Below are positions 54,680 through 64,000 of a stretch of 64,000 bases of DNA, piece by piece. The translations under genes were made by a program, and so were the position numbers. Position 1 is the stretch's first letter, and each line of letters begins with the position of its first letter. Location: assembly GCA_025765595.1 (NCBI GenBank), contig JAIVFH010000097.1, positions 1 to 64,000 on the forward strand, written 5' to 3'. This stretch comes from Obelidium mucronatum (Eukaryota; Chytridiomycota; Chytridiomycetes; Chytridiales; Chytriomycetaceae). The notes beneath the pieces were generated by a model. The model was not told the DNA's origin. It saw nothing but the letters and a program-made list of their open reading frames with translations, and searched no databases.

Positions 54680-56800
54680 TCATTGAACAACGCAAGCCTC
54701 TTCCTGCCGCTGCTGCTTCTTTTGTGGTGTTGGTGGCACTACAGGTTTCGGTGGCCGTGGAGAGTTATTGGCAGAGTTTGGTGCAATGCGCTGAGGAGCG
54801 CCAGTTATCGCAGCAGGACTTTGTGAATTCTGTTCTGATTGCTGCCGAGAACGCGCCAACCGATCTTCTTCATTCTGAAGCGCCATGGCAAGAGCCATAC
54901 TATATAAGAATACAAGAACTTTGATTAGTTTTGAACACCAAAAAAAATAAATCTCATCGGATTGGCAGTGCAGGCTATGCAACAGAAAGGAAAGAAAAAA
55001 AAAGTAACTCACTCTGCATCTTCCGATTTGCTGCCCACCCGAACCACCACCACCACCACCACCATCAATATCAACAACCTCTCCATCCACAATCGCTTTC
55101 CAAGCCCTCTCCTGTAGACTCACATCCACATCATCCAAATTCACTTGACCACCACCACCATCCAACGCCTGATCACTCGCACTCGCCACATAGAACCCAA
55201 ACTCCGCGTCCACAAACACACAATCTCCATCCACCGTCAACGACTCCCAAACGCATTTCTTTGTGAGGAACCCTTCATCCGTGACGAGTGTGAAGAGTCC
55301 CAATTGCGGGTGATGATGTAACGTGGAGAAATGGTTGTTTCGGAAAAGGATGGCGAGGGAGTTGGGGGCGAGGGTTTTTGTGAGTTGGGTGAGACCTGTG
55401 GGTGTGAGTTGGGTGCTTGTGGAGGAGAGGAAGGATTGGGCGAGGGAGCCGAGGGTCATTCTTTTTTCCAGGGCGGGTGCGTTTTTCTTGTTGTTGTTGT
55501 TGGGTGGTTGGTTGGTTGGTTGAATAGAGTACAGTTTTTCCCTTTTCAGTTGTTGTTGTGGTATAATTGTCGAGACTGAGGGTTTCTGATTCTCGCGTCA
55601 TATCTGATATTGCAGAGTCGTTTAATCCTGATAGTTCTGTTGCAGCGATTTCTGCATCGACCAGCTGTGTGTCAATATTTTAGAGATGAATCATGTTACA
55701 AAATGGAAACATGGTACTATGGGTTACCGCTTTTGCGGCGATGTCTTAAAGAAAGAGCACGAAAACAACATGTCGCCTTCGGCGATGGAATACCGCCTTC
55801 GGCGGTGCAGTTCTGTCTTTGGGTAAGAAAACGAAAGAACATATCGCCTTCGCGACGGATTACCGCCTTCGGCGATTGAATACCGCCTTCGGCGGTGAGA
55901 GAAGATGATATGCATCGCCTTCGGCGATTGAATACCGCCTTCGGCGGGTGCAGTTCTGTGTTTGGGATAGAGCATGAAATAAACATATCGCCTTCGGCGA
56001 TGAATTACCGCCTTCGGCGGTGAGGGAAGATGGGCGGTGCAGAAAACGAAAGAACATATCGCCTTCGGCGATGAATAACCGCCTTCGGCGATGGCACAAA
56101 AAAAAACTCAACTGCCTCCAAAAGCTGATTATACGATCTTAATTCAGAAAACCCACCGATTCCAACAACTTTTCCAACATTTTTTTTGTAGAGTATCCTG
56201 AATACTGCTAGAACCTCCTCCTCCTTCAAGTGATTCAAATTCAACAAGTTGTGTAGCATCAACGGTATCATCGACAGAAGGTATCCAACCATGACAAGCA
56301 TCCACTCCAAAAGCCTTGAAAAGACCCAAAGAAGGAGAATCTTCAACCCAAAAACCGAATCAAACGTGACATTGATATCAAGACCGTCACGGAGAGTGGG
56401 GAGGAGTGTGATGGCCTGCATCAAGTTGAGGTTGCCTCCTCCTTCGCCACCTGGAAGCGACTTTATAAAAATAGATTTGTAAGACCAACAACTCCGATGG
56501 ATTTGAAGAAAAGAAAAAAAGAAAGAGAGGGGTTGGTACTTCTGTAGAGTTATTCTCGCTCTTCAAGTTCTCTGTGCTGCTCTTCCGTACGAGGTAGTCG
56601 CCCAACAGCTCGACGAGTGCATCGAAAGAAATACTCTGTTGTTCTTTGCGAATGACAATGTCGCCTCGAAGCAGCAGAATATTTGCCAGAGCCAGCAGAG
56701 GACACGGCCCGTTCTCGTTCTGAGTCAGGATGCGAGTGGTCTGGCCGACATCTTTGAGTTTGAAGTTACTGTTGGCGGTGTTCTTATTTTCTGAGTTCAT
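54680..56800 (-). CDS. MINDY-type (FAM63) deubiquitinase
   Basis: Exons 56800-56540, 56450-56113, 55664-55013 and 54899-54680. The N terminus has the MINDY catalytic segment TQNENGPCPLLALANILLLRG (Cys in GPCPLL); then LLPTLRDGLDINVTF, ACHGWIP with the expected catalytic His, RSYNQLLEA, and LAILFRNNHFSTLHHHPQL, LVTDEGFL, CVWESL. MINDY enzymes trim K48-linked ubiquitin chains. The last exon carries LAMALQNEEDRLA, like the ubiquitin-binding MIU of the family, then a Pro-rich end. Several one-base indels break the frame: near 56355 (a lost base), in the A8 run at about 56187, near 55500, in a G run near 55032, and one at the first donor. Intron 3 (448 nt) is filled with hairpin repeats. Confidence 0.82.
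55773..56092 (-). repeat. Hairpin repeat array 1 (in MINDY intron)
   Basis: About 11 units of a 13-nt near-palindrome, on the minus (sense) strand CCGCC-GAA-GGCGG or TCGCC-GAA-GGCGA, separated by 5-45 nt of varied sequence. Units with C/G and with T/A outer pairs alternate, so pairing is largely kept. The array lies wholly within the largest MINDY intron. Confidence 0.9.
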
Positions 56801-56839
56801 TTTTTTTCTTACTTTTCAATTTCATTTAATCTGCAAAGG

Positions 56840-59800
56840 ATGCAAGCGCCCCTCTTGCTTCTCCTTGCTCTGCCGCTCGCCCCCGCAGCGCCGGTGTTTG
56901 AGCTCGGCGACACAGCCGGGCTTGTGCGTGCTGGAGCGGCGGGCATGCGGGTGCTTGCAGCAGCTTTTTCGCCGCCAACAGCGGCGCGGGCGGCGCGTGG
57001 ACGGAGACGCTTGCGGGCGGGCGGCGGCTTGTTGCGTGGGCGGAGAGCGGCGAGTGTCTCGGCGCCGCGTTTGCGCGCGCGCGGCTGGGCGGCGACGCGG
57101 GCGCGCGCGCGTTTGCCGATGCGAATGCGCGGCTGTTCGACGCCGCCGGCCGCCGCAGCGACGAGGCCGCGTGGTGGGGCTTGGCGGGTGCGTGTGTGTT
57201 TGATTTCAGTCCATCTGACTAAAAGTCAACTCAGTCGCTACCGCCGCCGAGGCGTACGGCGTCGATGCCGTCATACCGCCAGACAACAGGACTCTGGGCC
57301 TGAATCCAACCTACTTTTCCGTTGCAAACTAAACTTTCCAGGACGTGTGGGCCGGCTGGGATCAATCCACTTGTGCCGGCGGCATCTTTTGGAGCAAGAT
57401 CCGTGATCCAAACTCGGATCAACGTCCGTTCTTTAAGGCTACAATCACGAATGTTCAGGCAATGGAACTTGCCGCTAGATTGTATCGATTGACCAACGAT
57501 TTGAATTTCAAGATTAAGTTTGATGCCATTTTTGCTTGGTTAAAGACTACGGGAATCGTGGCTTTCGATTATACCGTTTATGATGGTCTCAATTCTAATG
57601 AATGTCGTCTTGTATTGCCTCAAGTTGTGAGTTTTGATTTTCACCGCCGAAGGCGGTGGTGTACCGCCGAAGGCGGTTGTATTTCGCCGAAGGCGGTTGT
57701 ATTCCGCCGAAGGCGGTGTGTTTTTTTTCTTTTCTCAGTCACCGCCGTAGGCGGTGGTGTACCGCCGAAGGCGGTGATTTCCCGCCGAAGGCGGGGTGTT
57801 GTTTTTTTTTTCTTTGTTCAGTCACCGCCGTTGGCGGTGGTGTACCGCCGAAGGTGGTTGTATTCCGCCGAAGGCGGTTGTAATCCGCCGAAGGCGGTTG
57901 TATTCCGCCGAAGGCGGTTGTAATCCGCCGAAGGCGGTGTGTTTTTTTTTTTTCTTTCTTAGTCACCGCCGTAGGCGGTGGTGTACCGCCGAAGGCGGTG
58001 ATGTCCCGCCGAAGGCGGTGTGTTGTTGTTTTTTCTTTTCTCAATCACCGCCGAAGGCGGTGTGTTGTTGTTTTTCTTTTCTCAATCAACCGCCGAAGGC
58101 GGTGTGTTGTTTTTTTTCTTGGCTCAGTCACCGCCGTTGGCGGTGGTATACCGCCGAAGGCGGTGTGTTTTTTTTTTTCTTTGCTCAGTCACCGCCATAG
58201 GCGGTGTATCCCATCCTTCTATTATCCTTATCCTTCTCCATCCTCTCTCTTCTTATTCACCCTTCCTTCCACAACTAAAACAAAAACAAAAAACAAAATA
58301 CAGTACTCCTACAACTCTGGCGTACTCCTCTCTGCCCTCTCCATCATGTACAAAGCGACAAACGAAACCTTCTACATCAACGAAGCCTCAAGCATCTTCA
58401 ATGCAATCGTCAGAGACTTTACAACCGCCAACGTTCTCGACCGCGAACCTTCCTGCCTCGCAGGCGTCGCCCTCTGCAAATCCCCCACCGGCTATTACTG
58501 GCCAGTCTACAAAGGAATCGCCGACCTATACACTTCAACGACAAGCAAGCCGATTCAAGTGATTGCTGCCAATGTCTTGACGGAATCTGCAAAAGTGAAT
58601 TTTGCTACTAGATGCGATGACAATTGGTATTGTGTTCGGAATTTGCCTCCTACAACTCAGGACACTATGTTGAATGGAACCAACCCACGTGATCAGTTTG
58701 AGACAATGTTTCTTTTGAATGCTCTCTTGCAAGTCAGTCTTGGGGCAGAGATTGGTGCCGGTATCGGTGCTGGATCTGTGGATACTCCATTGGTCGGAGC
58801 AACTCAAACTATTGAAAACTCCTCCTCTTCTTCTTCATCGTCATCTTCAAATTCTCCTTCTTCAACGACAAACGTGGGTGCTATTGTTGGCGGTGTGATT
58901 GGAGGTATTGCTGCGTTGGGACTGTTGGTTGCTTTCTGTTGCTACAAAAAGAGGAGCACAATGCAAAACGAAACCGGAATCTTAAAGATGCGGAACACGG
59001 ATCTCAATTGCGTCAAGAACTGCGTTGGAGATTCAGATTCATTCTTGGTTAGCAGTAGCATTGTTGCTACAAAGAGTGTAAACTCTGCTGGCTATTCGAA
59101 TTTGGGTTCTGTTCCTCCCTCTGTGCCTGAAAAGGATGTTGTTGCTGCTGCTCCTGTGGTACCGGTTACTGCTGCTGCTGTTCTTGGGGTTGGTGGTATC
59201 GGCGCTACGATTGCTGCTGCTAGATCTGCACCTGTCACTAATGAGAGCGAGGATGTTCCCCATCCTCTTGCCAAATCTTCTGACTCAGTAAACACTCGTT
59301 TGGTCAATGCCGCAGCAGCTGGGATCGCAATCGTCGCAACTGCAGAACCAGAACAAGAACAAGGCAACTCTCAAAACATTGAACCAGAAGATTCCATCGA
59401 TTCCGACATGTACCCACAACCCGAAGTCGAAAGCGATGATGACAATGAAGACGAAGAGAACGAGGCGATGAAATAGACAACACTGCAAACGACGACGGCG
59501 ACGCCTGACGACGAAGAGATTCCAACCTATGAAGAATTCTCGACAATCCGATCCTTCCGATCCAAAAAGTCTGGGAAATCTGTCCGCTTCAATTCCGTAA
59601 TCGAATCGCATTCCCCTGTAATGTCGCAATTGCATCAACAGCAAAGCGCCGAGTCCGTGTATAGCAAGAGTAGCGCAGAGAGACCGGGAGAGGATTTGAT
59701 GCTTGCGTTGGATTCTGTTGGAGTGAGGAAGTCGTTGATGGAGAATGTGGATGTGGCGCATGTGATGATGTATGCAGCGTCTTTGGAAGAAATGCCTGCT

Positions 59801-60408
59801 CTTCCTCCTGTTGCTGCTGCTGCGGCTGCTGCTGCTGCTTCTGCTTCTGCTTCTGCTCTTGAGCCAGACCTTCCACCGTCTTCTCCTGCTAGATGTCGAG
59901 GCTCCAGCGGCAACAGTACCAATAATGGCGCCAGTGTTAGAAAACCGGGCAGAGTCCTATTGGACGTGTCATGAGATATGCGGCATCTCTGGAAGACTTT
60001 CTTCCGCCGCCACCAAAGATGACTCCGAGCCCTGCTCTTGTTTCTGTCGAGAAAAGGTCTGTCGATATACCTCCTGTTGAGGAGCAATCGACCGCGATTG
60101 TGTTGGATACGGCGACAATTCCAGTTATCATTGGGGATGGAACAATAGCTGAAGACCAGCAACGGCAGCAGCAGCAATTAAACGACACGGACGATGAAGC
60201 TTCACCGCCGATAAACGACAATGAAACGGCGGATGAGCAGGAATCGTCTTCTGCGGAAACAGGGCCAGCAAGTGATTCACCGGCCAAGAAAAAGAAAAAG
60301 AAGAACAGGAAGAAGAAGAAGTCGACGGCAGCAGCAGCAGCAGTGGCAGCTGTGGAGACAGTGGTGGCTGTTGAGCAAGTTGTAGTTATCAAGGCAACTG
60401 AATCATAA
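56840..60408 (+). CDS. GH76 family protein 9, altered catalytic motif and long cytosolic tail (broken in this sequence)
   Basis: Exons 56840-57187, 57235-57626 and 58304 to about 60408; intron 2 is 677 nt. Signal peptide MQAPLLLLLALPLAPAAP. Exon 1 is extremely GC-rich and reads through after restoring one T in the run near 56967 (AAFFAANSGAGGAW). The catalytic site is GRRSDEAAWW instead of GRWNDDIAWW. An in-frame TAA at 57330 replaces a residue of the usual ANNTF motif. Downstream, CAGGIFWSKIR, KATITNVQAMELAARLYRL and YNSGVLLSALSIMYK are conserved. A helix (GVIGGIAALGLLVAFCCY) leads to a tail of over 400 residues, acidic then Ser/Ala-rich, with two further indels near 59466-59505 and one near 59955. 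It holds KSVRF, a PP1-docking pattern, and a lysine-rich end. Confidence 0.7.
57644..58205 (+). repeat. Hairpin repeat array 2 (in GH76-9 intron)
   Basis: About 21 units of CCGCC-GAA-GGCGG with loop variants GTA, GTT and ATA, arranged in blocks of 2-6 separated by T-rich spacers containing TTTTCTCAGTCA. The stem is conserved; one unit has GGTGG, keeping a G-U pair. The array occupies most of the 677-nt intron between VLPQV and YSYNSG. Confidence 0.92.
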
Positions 60409-60640
60409 GATTGAACTTTTTTGTTTTTTGTGTTTGTTTTTGTCTCTATTATAACTGGCGTATCGTTATCTCTCCATTATTCTAAGACATTCATCTTTTT
60501 TTCCCCACTTTGAATATCATTAAACTCCGCTCATTATAATAACCGTTATTTTGAACTCGTTCCTTAAAAAAATGACTTTTAAGTGGCGGTGTTCAGGTGT
60601 TCAATCAAAAAAACTTCAATCAAAAACTACAAACACAACC

Positions 60641-62245
60641 ATGATCTTGCAGAACCTCATTGTTCCTGTTCTTGCTGCCGCCGGTGCTCTTGCCCAGCAG
60701 AACATTGATCTTACAAGCAAGAGTAAGCATTCGGATTGTTTTCGTCGTATGGCATGCAAACTGATCATTGGTTTTTTCCTCCCCTCCCCTTCAAAAGCGG
60801 CTGTACTCGCTGCCTGCCAAGGCATCCATGGGTCCGTTGAAGCAATTCTTCCCAGCCAACACTCGCAACAATGGAGCATGGATCGAGCAATACGATAACA
60901 CTCACTGGCTTGTGCAATGGCATGAGAGTGGTAATGTCAAATTAAAAACCGATTAGTAACACCCACCCCCCTACCGAGCACGAGCTTATTTACCATCCAT
61001 TCTTACAGGAATGTACTGGGACCTTTTCTACAAATACATGCAATACTCTGGCGACACGACACACCTCTCCTTCGTGGACTCCAACATCCAACTCGCCACG
61101 TTAGGAAACAATGACTTTTTGGACGGCGCCAATCCGTTTATTGAGCTCGCGGGTCGTTGGAACGATGATATTCTGTGGTGGGCGATTGCTGTGACGACGG
61201 CTGCTGAGACTTTTGGGAAGGATGCGATTGTTGCAAAGGATAATGTTCAGGCGGGGATGAATCCAACGTATTTCACGTTGGCGAATACTACGTTTCATCA
61301 GGCTTGGAATCAGTGGGATAACGCTTGTGGGGGTGGGATTTACTGGTATTTGGCTTTCCTTTTTTTTTTCAAGTTAGTGTTCATGTATTCAACCGGAAAA
61401 AAAGGAGTCGAGCACGATCTTCTGGTAGAGATCCAAACTTGAAATCCACAATCACAAATGTTCAAGAAATGGAAGTCGGTGCGCGTTTGTATGCAATGAC
61501 TAAAGTCGAGGATTACAAGACGAAAGTGGACCAGCTTCTTGCTTGGTTGAAGACTTCTGGGATTATTGCAAAAGACTATACTGTCTATGATGGGGTTCGG
61601 TCCACTTCTTGTGGAACCGTTAGCCCAGAAATTGTAAGCTTTTTGTTTTTTGACCCGGTTATATACACAAGCTAAACAACAGAACATCTACTTTTCTAGT
61701 ACTCTTACCACTATGGAGAACTCTTTGCAGCATTAGCCTCAATGTACCAAACCACAAAAACCCAATCTTACTTGGACGAAGCCAACAAACTCTTCACAGC
61801 CTTCAAACGCCTCTTTGTCGACGCCAACACCAACATCATCTCCATCGAACCCTTCTGCCCAGCTCCATCCTGCAGATCGCCTTCCGGATTCCTTTTCCCA
61901 GTATACCGTGGGTTAGGAGAACTCTACGTTGCTTCCAACGATGAATCTATTCGTACACAAATCGCCGCGATTGTCCGTGCGTCTGCGGCGAATAACTTTA
62001 AGGGCTGCGATTCCAATTGGTATTGCATGAGGAATATGGATCCAAGTGTTGGGAGCACCTTGTTGAATGGTAACAAATGTGAGAGATCAGTTTGAGACTG
62101 TTAGTATTTTGAATTCGCTGGCGGTTATCAATGGGGCCAAGGCTACTATTACTAGTAAGCCGGTGGCGACTACTACTTCGGGAGCGGTTTCTGGTGGTGC
62201 TTTGTCGGTTGTTGGTTTGTTATTCTTGCGGCTCTTTTGCTTTAA
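60641..62245 (+). CDS. GH76 family protein 10, probably GPI-anchored
   Basis: Exons 60641-60722, 60798-60930, 61009-61345, 61405-61633 and 61700 to about 62245. Signal peptide MILQNLIVPVLAAAGALA. Core: QWHESGMYWDLFYKYMQYSGD, GRWNDDILWW with both Asp, CGGGIYWSRAR, YSYHYGELFAALASMYQ, WYCMRNMDPS. Single-base insertions at about 60817 (AACKASMG) and 62072 (LNGTNVRDQ) break the frame. The end ALSVVGL then reads ILAALLL-stop after another one-base change near 62220, giving a short hydrophobic end without basic residues, as in GH76-1; the uncorrected frame instead runs on into the next gene. Role as in GH76-1. Confidence 0.8.
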
Positions 62246-62405
62246 AAAAACGTTTTTAAGATCCATGACAATAAATTTAACTTTTCTAAGGATATTATTA
62301 TGCTGTATTCTTTATGTAAGCCCGTTAGAGAGGTTTTATTGTTTTCCACAAGGGAGGAAAACAAACATCGCAAACAATGAAGCAACGCCAAAACAACAAG
62401 TTCAC

Positions 62406-64000
62406 ATGACATTGCGGCATCATCATCCTTTGGCACTCAACAAGTTAATTTCCACCATACTTTCCAGTGGCGTCGAATCGTCAGTGTCTTCTCCTTGGGT
62501 TAAGTTTGCCCACGAGACGGCACACACTTTCACCTCTCTAGGTGCATCTGCGACACAAACGCAAACGATTTCTGTACAGCAGTTTCCTATCGAAATCACG
62601 AGTAGTACTAGTTTTAATGTTTCTGCTGCAGTACCGACAGAAGGTCCTTGTTTTGAACGCGTCGGGCCAACGTTTGAACCTGGGACTCTTGATTACGAGT
62701 CTCTCATGGCTTGTTGGATCACAACAATCGTATTTACAGTTATTTCTGTTGGAATGACTCTATTCTTGATTGTAAGATTAAACTTGTGCGCTGCCTTTGC
62801 TTCTGCTGAAAAAAAAAAAACAGACTCGCCACTTTCAATATTACTATAAACCAGACCACCAAAGATGGATTGTTCGAATTCTATTCATGATTCCGATTTA
62901 CGCCATCTGCTCTTGTTTATCGTTTCGATTTTTCTGGTATAGCATATATTTTGCTATTATTCGCGATTGTTATGAGGCGTTTGTCATCTTTTCTTTTTTT
63001 GGTTCGTGATAACTTCATTTTGGATCCTTGGTGTCGGCCTGAGTTGAATTCTTTCACATGAACAGCTCTTCTTCAACAATATCTTGGCGGAACGTTGGAA
63101 GAGCAGCATCGATTCATGCAAACGATTCACGCACCCGCAAGAATGACGTATCCGTTTCCTTTGAATTGCTTCACTTTTAATCCACGTGGTCACGCGTTTC
63201 TTGTCAATTCCAAGATTTGCATCTTGCAATATGTGGTTATCCGACCTGTCATGACGATTGTTGCTTATTATCTAGAATGGTATGGATTGCTTTGTCCGAA
63301 TAGTATGGATCCAAAGTATGGAGAGTTCTGGATCAGCTGGATTAATCTGATTAGCGTATGCGTCGCGATGGTAACTTTCTGTTTACTTTCATCGCATCGC
63401 AAGACTGCTCTAAAAAACAGTATCATCCATTCAGTATGCGTTGGTGCTATTTTACCTCGTTATTCATCACGAAATCGCAGAGTATGATCCATTATGGAAG
63501 TTCATTGCTGTGAAGTTTGTAGTCTTTTTCTCATTCTGGCAGTCGATTGTAATCGGTATCCTAGATCAAAATGGAATTATACAGTTTAGAGTGCTCCCCC
63601 CTTTTTTTGGAGTTGTATTTAATGTACTTTCTTTGTTCAGGGGAACTGTCGCATGGTCATCAGACAACACTGCCGATCTCATTGAGTCGTTCTTGATCAG
63701 CTTCGAAATGGTGATTGCCGCATTCATTCATCTCAGGTCTTTCTCGCATCAAGAGTTTGTTCCAATCCACAATAAAGGAGAAGGAGGGACTGCGGGTACG
63801 TTGGCAAGCATCCCAAAGACAAGGATCCTTGCAGGCATGTGGGATTCTCTGTTGATGACGGATATATTACTTGACATTGTCGAGGCGCCAAAGGAGGTAC
63901 GGGAAATTAAGAGAATGAGGAAAGAGCGTCGAGAGAGACGCGCAATCTCCAACTGTAGCTCGTTTGATGTTTTGAATGTGGTGGAGAGCGGTGAAGGAGT
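62406..64000 (+). CDS. TMEM184/organic solute transporter alpha-like membrane protein (3' end outside window)
   Basis: Exons 62406-62771, 62824-63001, 63066-63370, 63435-63583 and 63641 to the window edge. Family landmarks: HYYKP-like YYYKPDHQRWIVRILFMIPIYA, IRDCYEAFVIFSFF, YPFPLNCF, CILQYVVIRPVMTIVAYYLE, YALVLFYLVIHHEIAE, KFVVFFSFWQSIVIGIL and LIESFLISFEMVIAAFIHL. These are the seven-helix Solute_trans_a/TMEM184 (plant LAZ1) proteins. The extended N terminus (about 100 residues, Thr/Ser-rich) precedes helix 1. Acceptors were chosen so that YALVLFYLV and GIIQGTVAW are continuous; the last intron (57 nt) is a stop-free multiple of three. The first exon follows GH76-10 by 160 bp. Confidence 0.85.

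Noticed and set aside
55717..56111. Minus-strand frames with RRRR/AEGG repeats
   Set aside because: Same repeat within the MINDY intron.
57650..58200. Long frames reading AEGG/PPKAV/RRRR repeats
   Set aside because: They are translations of the intronic hairpin array, which is multiple-of-three in places; flanking GH76 exons show it is an intron.
55773..58205. CRISPR-like array of short palindromic repeats
   Set aside because: Eukaryotic introns, repeats of 13 nt, spacers irregular and themselves repetitive, no cas genes.
59635..60392. Minus-strand frames antisense to the GH76-9 tail
   Set aside because: Low-complexity shadows of Ala/Gln/Lys repeats; no splice or start evidence.
62246..62405. 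Fusion of GH76-10 with the TMEM184-like protein in one continuous frame
   Set aside because: The joined segment has no conserved sequence; GH76-10 ends naturally at a GPI-like tail in the adjacent frame and the TMEM184-like gene has its own ATG.

Overview
This is nuclear DNA of a fungus, most likely a zoosporic (chytrid) one. Genes are packed on both strands and most carry short GT-AG introns (about 44-130 nt). The families are fungal: PacC/Rim101-type zinc fingers and Dfg5/Dcw1-type GH76 cell-wall mannanases. The chytrid assignment is inference. No rRNA, tRNA or CRISPR array was found.

Layout. Positions 1-17.3 kb hold five PacC/Rim101-like C2H2 regulators (A at <1-2141 minus; B 7579, C 9086, D 10867 and E 15098 plus). 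Among them lie a protein with two cyclic-nucleotide-binding domains, a TMEM70-like mitochondrial protein and two copies of an unrecognised seven-helix (GPCR-like) membrane protein. Positions 17.5-30.7 kb hold a GH76 gene, a small ORF, three CorA-type Mg2+ transporter genes, an unrecognised three-exon gene, a third seven-helix gene and a 2.7-kb gene-poor island. The island carries a hAT-like MITE with perfect 8-bp target duplications, a 43-nt T tract between inverted repeats, a perfect hairpin and a 67-bp minisatellite. Positions 31-33 kb hold ribosomal protein eL6 and a ZCCHC10 homologue. From 32.9 to 62.2 kb nine more GH76 genes dominate, interspersed with two mucin-like surface proteins, a urease accessory protein UreD gene with a partial duplicate, an F-box/LRR protein and a MINDY-type deubiquitinase. 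The window ends inside a TMEM184-like membrane protein.

How the genes fit together. Ten GH76 ectodomains, several with C-terminal membrane anchors and charged cytosolic tails, plus the mucin-like proteins point to a locus for building or sensing the cell surface. Two GH76 copies have lost part of the catalytic Asp pair. The GPCR-like proteins and PacC-like regulators are candidate sensors and regulators, but nothing in the sequence links them directly.

Two features stand out. The largest introns of the adjacent MINDY and GH76 genes are both filled with tandem 13-nt hairpins (CCGCC-GAA-GGCGG), with the same loop sense relative to transcription. In addition, at least 20 single-base frameshifts, nearly all insertions, interrupt otherwise conserved exons. 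That pattern fits uncorrected long-read error better than gene decay, and it means several genes are better than their raw reading frames suggest.
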